A stretch of DNA of 64,000 bases from CAYVIB01 sp964451365 (GCA_964451365.1 CAYVIB010000026.1:21144-85143); one strand, 5' to 3'. Shown: positions 1 through 9,106, counted from the first letter of the stretch. The notes: a model not told the origin generated them from the sequence alone. Numbers and translations: made by a program.

Positions 1-38
1 AACCGTTCGGTAAATAACAATAAACCTGGGGAAATACC

Positions 39-2450
39 ATGATCAAGCCGATTACCCTCATCGTCTTCCACCTTCTGTGTCTGTTCATGCTTGCCGCCTG
101 CGGCGGCGGAGGCGGCGGAAGCACCAACGGTGGCAATCAAGGCGGAAGCCAGCAGCAAGGGGCATTTACCCTGGCGAGAAATGAGGCCAACTTTGAGCTG
201 ACTTCGTGGGGTGCCGCCAACCAGACCATCGCGCTCACATTGACAGGCTCTGGCACTACCTATGTGGGTGCCGCGTTTACCGATGGCCAGAGCCAGCCCA
301 GTTGGCTTACGGTGGATATCACCGGTTCCGGCTCCAGCTATTCCGTTGTTATCACCGCGGATGCATTCGGGCTGGCTGAGGGTTCACATTCGGCCAATTT
401 TTCCGTGGGCACGGCGGATGGTGAGGGTAACGTCCTGCAAAGCAAAGTGATTACCGTTAACCTGACTGTCCTGGCCGCGATCTCATTTTCCGAAACCTCG
501 CAATCCGCCAGTTTTGTTTACGGCTCCGACCAGACAAGCCTGCCCATAACCCATTCCTTTACCGCCGGCAGCAGTACCAGTTGGACAGCTGGCTCGAATC
601 AGCCCTGGCTTTCTGTCAGCAACCCCTCCGGCAGCGGTAGCGGTAATATTCACGCGACAATTGACGCCACGGATCTGGCACCCGGCTCCTATTCCGCGGA
701 ACTAACGTTGACGGACGATGAACGCCCGCAAAACCGCTCCACCGTTTCGTATTCCGTGGAGGTAACCGAACCGGAACTTACCCTGGAGCAAGCCGAGTTG
801 GTATTGGGTGGCACCGACGGAGTGGAGGCCCTCGAAACACAGTTGTCATTCAACCTCAATACCGGCACACAAACTTATCCCTGGTCAATTGCGGTGACGG
901 AACATGAAGGTAGCGGTTGGCTCTCCCTTGGCACCGAGAGTGGTGATATTGGGGGAGAACCAGAAAGTATCAGGATTGCAGGGCCGGAGCTTATCCAGAG
1001 CGGAACATATACCGCCACGCTGGATTTCTCCGTTACGGTAAAAGAGCAGACGTTAACGCGGGAAATTCCGGTTACCTTACACAAAGAAGCCAACCGGATC
1101 ATAGTCAGCAGCGCGGGCGTGGCATTTACCAGCGCACCAACCCGTTCCGTGTTGAATCGAACAGTAAAAGTATTGAGCAGTATTGATCGCGACGATACCC
1201 CCTGGACGGCGACTGCCAGTCAGAATTGGATTAGCGTTACACCCAGTGGCGAAACTGGAGACAATCTGGAAATAAGTGTTTCCGCCGAGGGTCTAGCACC
1301 AGGCGAGATTTATTTTGGCGAGATAAGCGTTACCTCATCGGACGAACGTGTTGAAAATGAAGAAAGCATTCGTGTGGGACTGACGGTCTTGGCGGAAGAT
1401 CCACAGGAAATTATCACTGTAGAGCTTCCCGTAAGCTCTGATTTTATAACGGCCAGCCCCGTGGAACCGCTTGTGTTCACCAAAGTGGATAATGACATAC
1501 GGGCATACAATGTGTTTACCGGCATTGTCGAACGTACTTTTACCGACCTGGCCGGCGGACCGGGCGGCATGACCATGAGCGACGATGGCCGCAGCCTCTT
1601 TATCTATAACCATACAGACACGGAAGTGGTTGAAGTGGATTCGGTAACCGGTGTGGTTCGGCACCGATACCCGACCACCGGCGGGAATATCGACTATATG
1701 CAACCGGCCTATATGCGCCCGAATGGAATTCCGCTGTTGGTGGGCGCTGGCCCGCACATTTACAACGTCGAAACATTCGAGGAAATCACCCCCAGCAATG
1801 AGTTCGCCACAATTCCCGGCGGGCTCAGCTTGTCGGTGGCAAGCAGTAATCCAGCTTGGGTTGTCGGAACCAACGGCGAACTCTACGAGTTTTATTACTC
1901 GGCGTTAAACGGGGGGGAGCTTTCCGTCGAACAGATATTTTCCGCGGGCACCGCGCAAGGCCGCGATGGCCAGGCGTGTGTCAGTGCCGATGGAACACAG
2001 GTTTACACCGCCAGTGGCGCTCCCTATAACTTCCCCGGTACCGGCATAGAAAGCGGACAACAGGAGCAGGTGCTGGATGGCACAAACTACCCCAATTCCA
2101 TTCTGTGCGGATGGAATGGCGTAATCATCGGAGGGGCAGAATCCTACTACAACGAAATTGATATCTTTATATACAACGGAAATACCGGACAGAGCCTGGG
2201 CAATTTGAGCTCATCCACCCAAACAAGCTATCGCAGTCTTATTCATCGTGGGTTGGCTTTATCCGGCGATGCAGCGCGACTTGTTTCCATCAGTGAAGTT
2301 TACGACGATTATAATCAATTGCGTTTTTACACCATTCCACCTCAAATTACCCAAACAGTGTTTGTTGATGTATTGGATTCTGAGTGGCGGTTCGGCGCCT
2401 ACGACACCGATAATGGAAATTATTTGAAGGCGAAAACGATAACCACGTAA
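39..2450 (+). CDS. Secreted lipoprotein with Ig-like repeats and C-terminal beta-propeller (frameshifted at its end)
   Basis: The start ATG has a GGGGA ribosome site nine bases upstream. Residues 1-21 form a lipoprotein signal with lipobox LAAC and Cys21, followed by a glycine-rich tether, so the protein is probably anchored in the outer membrane. Residues about 45-460 hold four to five repeats of roughly 100 residues, each ending in an 'sYsa.l...' strand pattern like BACON/Ig-type adhesion repeats. Residues about 470-780 read like a WD/NHL-type propeller ('VFTKVDNDIRAYN', 'DGRSLFIYN'). The frame then runs into an early stop, but the next frame continues without a break into a carbohydrate-binding-like domain (separate entry), so the original gene was about 950 codons. 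It is likely a polysaccharide-binding surface protein. I do not recognise a named family for the whole chain. Confidence 0.75.
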   Translation: MIKPITLIVFHLLCLFMLAACGGGGGGSTNGGNQGGSQQQGAFTLARNEANFELTSWGAANQTIALTLTGSGTTYVGAAFTDGQSQPSWLTVDITGSGSSYSVVITADAFGLAEGSHSANFSVGTADGEGNVLQSKVITVNLTVLAAISFSETSQSASFVYGSDQTSLPITHSFTAGSSTSWTAGSNQPWLSVSNPSGSGSGNIHATIDATDLAPGSYSAELTLTDDERPQNRSTVSYSVEVTEPELTLEQAELVLGGTDGVEALETQLSFNLNTGTQTYPWSIAVTEHEGSGWLSLGTESGDIGGEPESIRIAGPELIQSGTYTATLDFSVTVKEQTLTREIPVTLHKEANRIIVSSAGVAFTSAPTRSVLNRTVKVLSSIDRDDTPWTATASQNWISVTPSGETGDNLEISVSAEGLAPGEIYFGEISVTSSDERVENEESIRVGLTVLAEDPQEIITVELPVSSDFITASPVEPLVFTKVDNDIRAYNVFTGIVERTFTDLAGGPGGMTMSDDGRSLFIYNHTDTEVVEVDSVTGVVRHRYPTTGGNIDYMQPAYMRPNGIPLLVGAGPHIYNVETFEEITPSNEFATIPGGLSLSVASSNPAWVVGTNGELYEFYYSALNGGELSVEQIFSAGTAQGRDGQACVSADGTQVYTASGAPYNFPGTGIESGQQEQVLDGTNYPNSILCGWNGVIIGGAESYYNEIDIFIYNGNTGQSLGNLSSSTQTSYRSLIHRGLALSGDAARLVSISEVYDDYNQLRFYTIPPQITQTVFVDVLDSEWRFGAYDTDNGNYLKAKTITT

Positions 2451-2890
2451 CCTGGCAGACAATTGACAGCGGTGATGAAGCACACGCAAATGTAATTGAA
2501 GTCGAATTTCATTTAAATACGTCAGGAAACTTTTACCTCTGGGGCACCAACGGTGTGACAGACGAAACCAAAGACATGTCTGCCTACGCCGATGGTCATC
2601 TGACATTTGATTTGCAGGTGATGGATTACGGAACGACAACCGGAGACTTACAGGTTAATATCCACTGCGAACACCCCTGCCAAAGTGGTGATATCAGTGT
2701 CGGCCGCCCAGCGGTCGGCGAATGGGAGACAATTTCAATTCCTGTTGCCGATCTAGTGACCGGCGGCCTGGACCTGACCAGGGTGTTTACCGGTTTTCAG
2801 ATTTATCCGACGATCGGTGACCAGGAAGGCGTCATCCTGCGCGTGGATAATATCTTTTGGGAAGCGGAGCAATCTGCTTTCGCCCCCTAA
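2414..2890 (+). pseudogene. Frameshifted C-terminal ExoP-type galactose-binding-like domain of the preceding lipoprotein
   Basis: In the +1 frame relative to the upstream gene, coding continues from about 2423 as F-E-G-E-N-D-N-H-V-T-W and runs to the TAA at 2888-2890. One extra T in the TTT run at 2423-2425 would join the two frames as '..NGNYFEGENDNHVTW..'. The segment ('HLTFDLQVMD', 'VNIHCEHPC', 'LRVDNIFWE') is visibly related to the domain at residues about 700-855 of the GH3 protein in this window ('VLSFDLNVVD', 'VEMRCGSGC', 'IVIANVKFLL'), which is the ExoP galactose-binding-like domain of marine GH3 enzymes. The first in-frame start (GTG 2555) lies inside the domain, so separate translation is unlikely. 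It is either a true recent frameshift or a base-call error. Confidence 0.75.
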
Positions 2891-2925
2891 GCGGGAACAT
2901 TGCCCCTGCCATGCCGAATGCAGGA

Positions 2926-2955
2926 TGTCCCCGGCAGAAAATTTCTGCCGGGACA
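2926..2955. terminator. Stem-loop without a clear U-tract after the lipoprotein gene
   Basis: The arms TGTCCCCGGCAGAAA and TTTCTGCCGGGACA form a near-perfect 14-bp stem 36 bases past the stop. There is no run of T after either arm, so it could act as a weak terminator or as a transcript-end stabiliser. Confidence 0.4.
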
Positions 2956-3033
2956 CCCTGTGAGGAAGCAATTAAATAACCGTTAGCAGTGTTATTTTTT
3001 TGCAATATTTCATGGCTAGTATTGCGGGTTGTT

Positions 3034-3426
3034 TTAACTAATAAGCCCGTACAATGTATTCCTCATACAATAACTGCCGCTTCTTCTCCCGGTCCTGCTG
3101 TCTTTGCTGCTCTGCTCCGGCGTGGTATAACGGTCGACTTTACTTTTCACTTCGTCGTTGTGACCAAACTGGATTATCACCACATCTTCCGCCTTCACTC
3201 CGTCAAGCAAGGCCCGCCAGCGCCCCTCTTCGATAAATGTGCGCGTGTTGCGGCCATTCATCGCATGGTTGTATACCTGAACCTCATCACTAAAATAGTA
3301 CGCGAATGGTTCGCCCCAACCGGTTTCCGGATAGTCCTTTGGATCCTTGGTCGACATGGTGAAGTCGCCGGCCAGGTGGAGACCCAGCGCCAGCGCGGAA
3401 CTGGCGATAACCAAAAGAAACACCAC
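3034..3426 (-). pseudogene. Relic of a rhamnogalacturonan acetylesterase-like SGNH esterase (CE12), truncated and lacking the catalytic Ser
   Basis: The 130-residue frame (GTG start, short hydrophobic leader) matches the N-terminal half of CE12 rhamnogalacturonan acetylesterases. 'LHLAGDFTMS' corresponds to SGNH block I (normally GDSTM), 'YNHAMNGRNTRTF' to block II and 'IIQFGHND' to block III. Two defects are visible. The nucleophilic serine is phenylalanine (codon TTC, one transition from TCC). The sequence loses similarity after 'DRYTTPE', so block V with the DxxH catalytic pair is absent. CE12 enzymes are usually about 230-260 residues. The rest of the gene is not found in either neighbouring direction. 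This is a dead remnant of pectin-side-chain deacetylation capacity. Confidence 0.7.
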
Positions 3427-3435
3427 GCTTAGATT

Positions 3436-3738
3436 TTAACTAATGCCTTCATTTTTCAGTCCCGCAATAATTTGCGCACCAGCCTTGAACATCGCAACGC
3501 CTAAAGAATAGATATTCAATTCGGTCAAGTCCAGCAAGGTATTCGGGATGCCGACGGCCCGCCATCCGAACCTGTAGGCGTAAAGCCATGCCGAATGGCC
3601 AAGCGAGAAATAAAACAGATAAAATGACCTGCAACCATTTTTAGCGATGACCTGGCAGCTTACGGTCACGCCGGATACGTGCCAACCGGTGGAAACCGGC
3701 AACAGCGTCAACGCCATGGCCACTTTTACGGGGAACAA
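3436..3738 (-). other. Coding-like remnant of unknown nature upstream of the esterase relic
   Basis: An open minus-strand frame ends in a helix-like stretch 'FKAGAQIIAGLKNEG' directly before the esterase relic. A second minus frame (3449-3634) is also open and protein-like ('MQVILSVLFLAWPFGMALRL'). Its 5' part overlaps the leader of the AraC gene on the other strand. I do not recognise either frame. The two-frame appearance suggests decayed sequence rather than a working gene. Confidence 0.2.
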
Positions 3739-3750
3739 GAGAGGATCGAT

Positions 3751-4929
3751 TTGAAAACAGTGCTATTTAACGTTCACGACGTGACACTGCTGTTAATTGT
3801 CGGTGAATGCAGTATGTTGGCGTTGTTTTTTCTGGTCCATCGGGGTTCCAGGCCCGTCAGCCACTTATTGTTGTCAGCCTTTCTGCTACTGAACGCTTTG
3901 ATTGCACTGCATACCCTGATCGTATGGGGAGATGCGGTGCGCTTCCGGGTGTTTGAATTTTCTCCTTATATCTTTTTTGCGTTCAGCTTTGCCTTTTTCC
4001 TGCAAGGCCCCGTGCTGTACTGGTATACAAGGTCGCTGATCTACAAGGATTTCCGGTTTGTGGCAACCGACTGGCTCCACCTGATACCCACCCTGCTGAC
4101 ACCGGTTTACCTTTACTTCGTTTACTACCGGCATTCTCCGGAATTAAAGAGTTGGCTGGCCCTGGAGTCCGGGATATACCAGGCCCACGGCTACAACTTG
4201 TTCGTCCATATGCAGAAAGCCGTGGTGGTTGTTTACGGGGTGATGTGCCTTTACCAGCTTCACCGCTACCGCAATTTGTTGAAACACAATTATTCCAATA
4301 TCGAAAAAATCGACTTCAACTGGCTGCTGCTATTGATCGGCGGGTTTCTGGTTGCCTGGCTTTGGGTTTTGATCACTCACATCGTGGGTTTTTTCGAGTT
4401 TTTTCAGCTCGGCGATATTCTGGGAATCGTGGGCAATTACCTGATTTTTATCCTGATCAATGCGCTTATCTTCTATAGTCTCACCTATTCCGGCACCTTC
4501 GAGGGGATAAGTTCGGCAACCGGGAAACCTGATGATGGCGACCAGCGGGAAGCCGTCAACCACGAGCATGCGGACCTTATCCGCCGGATCATGCTGTCGG
4601 AAAAACTGTTTCTCAATTCACGCCTGACATTGGAAGAATTTGCCCGCCAGGTGGGGCTTTCCCCGCGCCAGGTGTCCACCGCGATCAACCGGTGCCTGAA
4701 CCAGAATTTTCATGAGTTCGTCAATACTCATCGGGTCGAGGAGGCGAAACGGTTATTAAGCCAGTCCGAAGCAGGCACGCATACTGTCATTGAAATCGCC
4801 ACCCTCTCCGGTTTTAACAGCAAAGCCGTTTTCAATCGCCTGTTCAAAACATACACTGGCATGACTCCCACCCAGTATCGAAGCAAATCACCGAACGAGC
4901 GGGCAAAGGTCCCGACTCCATTGAATTAA
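3751..4929 (+). CDS. Membrane-anchored AraC-family transcriptional regulator
   Basis: The TTG at 3751 is chosen because AGAGAGGAT lies immediately upstream; a longer open frame to 3679 has no ribosome site. Residues about 10-245 contain seven or so hydrophobic helices ('VTLLLIVGECSMLALFFLVH', 'WLLLLIGGFLVAWLWVLITHIVGFF'). Residues about 275-385 are a typical AraC DNA-binding domain with two helix-turn-helices ('LTLEEFARQVGLSPRQVSTAIN' spans the first; 'IEIATLSGFNSKAVFNRLFK' is the second). Regulators of this build sit in the inner membrane and respond to extracellular or periplasmic sugars in Cellvibrio and Xanthomonas relatives. It precedes the GH16 glucanase by 231 bases in the same direction, so control of that gene is a reasonable inference. 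Confidence 0.85.
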   Translation: MKTVLFNVHDVTLLLIVGECSMLALFFLVHRGSRPVSHLLLSAFLLLNALIALHTLIVWGDAVRFRVFEFSPYIFFAFSFAFFLQGPVLYWYTRSLIYKDFRFVATDWLHLIPTLLTPVYLYFVYYRHSPELKSWLALESGIYQAHGYNLFVHMQKAVVVVYGVMCLYQLHRYRNLLKHNYSNIEKIDFNWLLLLIGGFLVAWLWVLITHIVGFFEFFQLGDILGIVGNYLIFILINALIFYSLTYSGTFEGISSATGKPDDGDQREAVNHEHADLIRRIMLSEKLFLNSRLTLEEFARQVGLSPRQVSTAINRCLNQNFHEFVNTHRVEEAKRLLSQSEAGTHTVIEIATLSGFNSKAVFNRLFKTYTGMTPTQYRSKSPNERAKVPTPLN

Positions 4930-5160
4930 CATTTAGTCATGGTTATTTTTTAGCCGCAACGGGCGTCCCAAAGTCTCAATATCTGCAATTCGTAAACTGT
5001 TACTTTACGACCTTCGGCACCGGACTCACACTCTCCGGAGCGTCCGGCTGGCAGCATTAATTTAACGGCGCCTCCTGTACCTTTACCCCTAAGCCCCTGC
5101 GCCCAATGCCCGGTCCGCGCCTATAAATACAAATACTCAATCATGTAAAGCGAGGAAAAA

Positions 5161-6651
5161 ATGAATACGATGAAGAGGAAAACCAATTACCGGCTGAAAT
5201 GGCTACTCATTGCCATTACCGCTGTCTGTCTTCCACTCTCCGCCATGGCGAAGCCGTACAAAAGCGCCGAGATTTTCACGTCCGCCGACGAACTCTACGG
5301 CAAGTATGTAATCCGCATGCAGGCTGCCAAAGGCAGTGGCATTATCTCCAACTTCTTTCTCTGGAAAGACGGCTCTGAACTGCCGGAGGTCTTCTGGGAA
5401 GAGGTGGATGTGGAAGTATTCGGCAAGAACAACGCCACCTCCTGGCAAAGCAATATCATCACCGGTCTCGGCAGTCGCACCACCTCCGAGCAGGTTCATT
5501 CGCAAAACGCCTCCTTCGGTGACAGCTACAACACTTTCACCGTGGAATGGACGCCGGACCAGGTCCGCTGGCTGGTCAATGGTCAGGTGGTCCGTACCAC
5601 CACGGGTGGGCAGGCACGCGAACTGATGAACCCGGCGCAGCTGCGCCTCAACTTCTGGCCCCCGAACATTCCCGAGTGGGTCGGCAGCTGGAACGACAGC
5701 ATTCTGCCGGTCCACATGTTTGTGAACTGGGTTGAGTACCACCGCTGGAATGGCAGCAGTTTTGAGCTCGCCTGGCGCGACGACTTCAACAGCTTCGATA
5801 CCGGCCGCTGGGGCAAAGCCGACTGGACCTTCGATGAAAACCGGGCGGACTTCTCCCCGTCCAACGCTGTCGTGCGCAACGGCTACCTTGTCCTCGCCAT
5901 GACCCGCGAAGGACAGGAAGGATATAATGGCACCCCCCCTGCCGATGACGGCGGCAGTTCATCGAGCAGCAGTTCCAGTTCGTCTTCAAGCAGCTCCTCT
6001 TCCAGTTCAAGCAGCAGTTCCAGCTCGTCTTCCAGCAGCTCCTCCTCTTCCAGTTCGAGCAGCTCTTCCGGCGGTTCCGCCTGTCAATGTAACTGGTATG
6101 GCGAAATTCGTCCGATGTGCCAAAACCAGGACAGCGGCTGGGGATGGGAAAACAACCAGAGCTGTATCGGCATCAATACCTGTAACAGCCAGTCAGGCAA
6201 CGGTGGTCCGATCAACTGCGGCTCAAACAGCAGTTCATCTTCAAGCTCAAGCAGTTCATCTTCGAGCTCAAGCAGTTCATCTTCAAGTTCCAGTTCCTCC
6301 AGCAGTTCCAGCAGCAGTAGTAGCTCAAGCTCATCCAGCAGCTCTTCATCCGGCGGAACCGGCCAGGTAAGCTGTGAGCACGTTATTATCAATTCCTGGA
6401 ACGGCGGCTTCCAGGGCGCCATCCGGCTGACCAACAACAGCAGTTCCGTGGTGAATGGATGGGAAGTGAACTGGAGTTACACCGATGGCAGTTCGCTTGC
6501 CAGTTCCTGGAACGCGAATGTTTCCGGTTCGTACACCGCCAGTAACCTGGGATGGAATGCCACCATCAACCCCGGCAGCTCGGTGGAATTCGGTTTTACC
6601 GGCAATGGCGGCGGCTCAGCTTCCGCCGTGACGGGCGATGTGTGTAACTAA
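5161..6651 (+). CDS. Secreted GH16 licheninase-type glucanase, circularly permuted catalytic domain, with CBM10 and CBM2
   Basis: GCGAGG precedes the ATG. Residues 1-30 are a signal peptide ending AMA. The GH16 domain spans about 31-256, with catalytic motif E81-V-D83-V-E85 (ExDxE of mixed-linkage beta-1,3-1,4-glucanases). The usual order is permuted: the protein begins with the internal strand 'YKSAEIFTSADELYGKY' and the segment that normally opens the domain ('LAWRDDFNSFDTGRW...NGYLVLAMTRE', residues 203-250) is at the C-terminal end. Then follow a 38-Ser linker, a CBM10 ('CNWYGEIRPMCQNQDSGWGW'), a 41-Ser linker and a C-terminal CBM2 with its Trp residues and paired Cys. Action is extracellular, on mixed-linkage glucan or related beta-glucans. 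A natural permutation of this kind is known in the Fibrobacter succinogenes 1,3-1,4-beta-glucanase. Confidence 0.88.
   Translation: MNTMKRKTNYRLKWLLIAITAVCLPLSAMAKPYKSAEIFTSADELYGKYVIRMQAAKGSGIISNFFLWKDGSELPEVFWEEVDVEVFGKNNATSWQSNIITGLGSRTTSEQVHSQNASFGDSYNTFTVEWTPDQVRWLVNGQVVRTTTGGQARELMNPAQLRLNFWPPNIPEWVGSWNDSILPVHMFVNWVEYHRWNGSSFELAWRDDFNSFDTGRWGKADWTFDENRADFSPSNAVVRNGYLVLAMTREGQEGYNGTPPADDGGSSSSSSSSSSSSSSSSSSSSSSSSSSSSSSSSSSSSSSGGSACQCNWYGEIRPMCQNQDSGWGWENNQSCIGINTCNSQSGNGGPINCGSNSSSSSSSSSSSSSSSSSSSSSSSSSSSSSSSSSSSSSSSSSGGTGQVSCEHVIINSWNGGFQGAIRLTNNSSSVVNGWEVNWSYTDGSSLASSWNANVSGSYTASNLGWNATINPGSSVEFGFTGNGGGSASAVTGDVCN
5956..6069 (+). repeat. Poly-serine linker 1 of the GH16 protein
   Basis: Thirty-eight consecutive serine codons, mixing AGC/AGT with TCA/TCC/TCG/TCT, link the GH16 domain to CBM10. 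Confidence 0.95.
6229..6351 (+). repeat. Poly-serine linker 2 of the GH16 protein
   Basis: Forty-one consecutive serine codons between CBM10 and CBM2, including short tandem units of AGC-AGT-TCA-TCT and variants. Confidence 0.95.
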
Positions 6652-6676
6652 AACAGAACGAACCTGGCAATTCGAA

Positions 6677-6707
6677 GGCCCCTGCAGTTTTTGTAGGGGC
6701 TTTTTTA
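6677..6707 (+). terminator. Rho-independent terminator of the GH16 gene
   Basis: GCCCCTGCA/TGTAGGGGC stem with a short T loop, followed by TTTTTT, 25 bases after the stop codon. Confidence 0.9.
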
Positions 6708-6820
6708 TATCGTAAGCCAACGATGGAATTCCACTCCAGTAACAGCACGTAAAAAACCGCTCCCGATGTGGAAACGGACAAACAACCGAATGGAGAGGAA
6801 AGAGGTTATAGCTTTACCCG

Positions 6821-7498
6821 CTACGATCGGGCAAGGCGCTGATTTCTTAGGTAGGCAAGCACTCCCAACTGCTTGAGAGAGGCAGCCATCACATGCGCCA
6901 ATTCCAGGTACCCGGCGCGAAACAGATGAATCGCAACCGCATCCTCAATCTCGCGCAAGGCATCGAGACTGACCGAATAAAGTCCTTTCAGCGTCAGGTG
7001 CTCGCCATCATCAAACTTCAATGACACATCAACGGGTTCAATAAGGTTCAGCTCCGTGAGTGACGCTATGAACGCCCTGGTGGCATCATCCCCCGCATGT
7101 AACCGCCCCAGCCCAATTTGCACCTGACGCAGACAGTCATCGGGCTGAAGTGATCCGGTGAACAACGGTTCACCCTCCGTTTCGCTAAACCGGGGATTGT
7201 CACGATCGATAACAATACGGTCGTCGGAGGTATAAAAGCCATGACATTGCCAGGATAACGGATTAAATCCGCCTCGCTCTTCTGTAGACTTCAGGGGCGT
7301 TTCACCCGGTTTCAGGCTCAATACTGCAATTGCCAGAAAATCCCCTGTCTCCGGATCCTTTGTCAGCATGATCGGGCACGACGCTGCCGCCAGGGTAAAT
7401 TCGCTAAGAACGATTCGGGCAAAATGGGGTTTACGCTCACCCGCGCGCAGACGAAGGTGCGCGTGTTTTTGCGGATCGAGCAATTCATACTGTGGCAT
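6821..7498 (-). CDS. SapC family protein
   Basis: The 225 residues match the SapC family (named after a Campylobacter S-layer-associated protein), with the conserved opening '...HAHLRLR...FAR...VLSEF..AA..CPIMLTKDPETGDF' and 'NPLSWQCHGFY'. No signal peptide is visible. The function of SapC proteins is not established. In proteobacterial glycan loci they are repeatedly found, as here, directly downstream of a tryptophan-halogenase-like protein and a TonB-dependent receptor, all on one strand (gap to the halogenase 60 bases). The role is inferred to be in glycan uptake or receptor function from this context only. Confidence 0.85.
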   Translation of the reverse strand: MPQYELLDPQKHAHLRLRAGERKPHFARIVLSEFTLAAASCPIMLTKDPETGDFLAIAVLSLKPGETPLKSTEERGGFNPLSWQCHGFYTSDDRIVIDRDNPRFSETEGEPLFTGSLQPDDCLRQVQIGLGRLHAGDDATRAFIASLTELNLIEPVDVSLKFDDGEHLTLKGLYSVSLDALREIEDAVAIHLFRAGYLELAHVMAASLKQLGVLAYLRNQRLARS

Positions 7499-7558
7499 CG
7501 ATTATCCCCCCAAGGCAGGCAAGAATAGGTCAGCCCCGGCCGGTGTTGTGTGCCGGGT

Positions 7559-9106
7559 TCATATTCGTTGCAGCCCGTGATCAACAATTTTGCGAATCAG
7601 GTCGCGGTGATGCGGCAAGCCGCCGCGCAACTTTTCAGTCTGCGCAACATTTTCCCGCATGGCCCGTTCGGCCATTTTTTCAGTTGCCGTCAATGCCGCC
7701 GGTTCGACATCGGTACGAAAACCCATGCCATACAGCACATACTGATAGCTGGCAGCGGGAAAGACCTCCTCCACCCGGTCGAATTCATCGTGAAACCACG
7801 GCGACTGATAGCGCCAAAGCAACAATAAATCCTGCAGTCTCTCGGGAATGGTTTCCAGCAAAAGGTTGTCCCGCCAAAAAGCGGTATCGTTCCGCTTTGT
7901 CAAAATATAATGAAGTTTCAGGAAATCAATAATTCTGCCCCACCGGTATTGCGTGCTTGCATTAAAGCGCGAGGCTACGATGTCCATCACCTCTCTGCAC
8001 ACAGGCATTTGTTCCGCAATCAATTTTGCGGATAACTCGATAAGCACGATGGCTGATGCTTCGAGCGGTTCAAGAAATCCCGCCGCCATGCCGACGGCGA
8101 CGCAATTCCGTTTCCAGAATATTTCCCGGTGCCCGGACCGGATCGCGATCCTGCGCACCGACAGGTCCGACCTTTTCGCATCGGCGCCAACATAGGCGAG
8201 CAACTCGCGCTCGGCTTCAGCGTCGGAAATGTGCCTGCTGGAATAAACGTGACCGATACCGCGCCGGGTAGGCAGGCCAATATCCCATATCCAGCCGGCC
8301 GACTGGGCGGTGGAAAGCGTTTGGCAGGCGATCGGGCTGACGTCACTCTTATAGGGCACCTGTACCGCCAGCGCGGTATCGCAAAACAGGATATCGCCGC
8401 ACTCTTTGAACGGTACGCCCAGTGCGTCACCGATAAGCAAAGCCCGGAACCCCGTGCAGTCGATAAACAGGTCCCCGTCGATCTCACCGGCTTGCGCTGT
8501 GTCCACGCTGCGAATATCGCCGTTTTCCAGAAAGTTCACGCCTTGCACGTCCGCCAACAGATGGCGCACGCCCAGTTTTTCGCAGCAGTGCTTTTGCAAA
8601 AATGCCGCAAATTTGCCGGCGTCCAGATGATAGGCGTAATTGGTAATGGCTTCGAATTCCGCATTGGCAATCGTTTTTGGCGCCAGACCGTCCTCACACA
8701 CCCGCGCCTGTGGGCATACCGCATCACAGAAGGTGAGCCCTTTTTGATTGTGCAACCAGTGAGGCGCCAGATTGATGTGGGAAAAATGCTGGGGCAGCAT
8801 CAGCGGGTGGAAATAGGCATCATCGCTCGCGCCCGTGGTCCATCGCGCAAACAGGGCGCCCTGCTTGAAAGACGCGTCGCATTGACGAAAAAATTCTGTT
8901 TCGGATACGCCAATGCGAGCAAGGGTGCCACGCAAGGTGGGCCAGGTACCTTCGCCGACACCAATTGTCGGTGTGGTGGGCGATTCAACGACAGTGACAT
9001 TGAAGCCGTTGACCATACGGCCGCGATGCTTGGCGGCGATCACCGCCGCCGTCAACCAACCGGCGGTACCGCCACCAACGATGACTATTTTTTTTACGGG
9101 AAGCAT
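7559..9106 (-). CDS. Tryptophan 7-halogenase-like flavoprotein of the TonB-receptor locus
   Basis: The protein has 515 residues, the usual length of PrnA-type halogenases. The N-terminal FAD motif is 'IVGGGTAGWLTA', and 'DASFKQG' holds the family's catalytic lysine position. 'AGWIWDIGLP' corresponds to the halogenase WxWxIP motif but with Gly in place of Ile, and 'CVAVGMAAGFLEPLEASAI' is the C-terminal flavin segment. Such proteins encoded next to TonB receptors and SapC proteins in polysaccharide loci are numerous in Caulobacter, Xanthomonas and Cellvibrio relatives, and most have no demonstrated halogenation. The gap to the receptor gene is 70 bases, so co-transcription is likely. Substrate is unknown. 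I am confident in the family but not in halogenase activity. Confidence 0.88.
   Translation of the reverse strand: MLPVKKIVIVGGGTAGWLTAAVIAAKHRGRMVNGFNVTVVESPTTPTIGVGEGTWPTLRGTLARIGVSETEFFRQCDASFKQGALFARWTTGASDDAYFHPLMLPQHFSHINLAPHWLHNQKGLTFCDAVCPQARVCEDGLAPKTIANAEFEAITNYAYHLDAGKFAAFLQKHCCEKLGVRHLLADVQGVNFLENGDIRSVDTAQAGEIDGDLFIDCTGFRALLIGDALGVPFKECGDILFCDTALAVQVPYKSDVSPIACQTLSTAQSAGWIWDIGLPTRRGIGHVYSSRHISDAEAERELLAYVGADAKRSDLSVRRIAIRSGHREIFWKRNCVAVGMAAGFLEPLEASAIVLIELSAKLIAEQMPVCREVMDIVASRFNASTQYRWGRIIDFLKLHYILTKRNDTAFWRDNLLLETIPERLQDLLLLWRYQSPWFHDEFDRVEEVFPAASYQYVLYGMGFRTDVEPAALTATEKMAERAMRENVAQTEKLRGGLPHHRDLIRKIVDHGLQRI

Noticed and set aside
5956..6351. Serine-linker DNA considered as a possible CRISPR or VNTR array
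   Set aside because: Units are codon-length variants in frame within a coding sequence, with no spacers.
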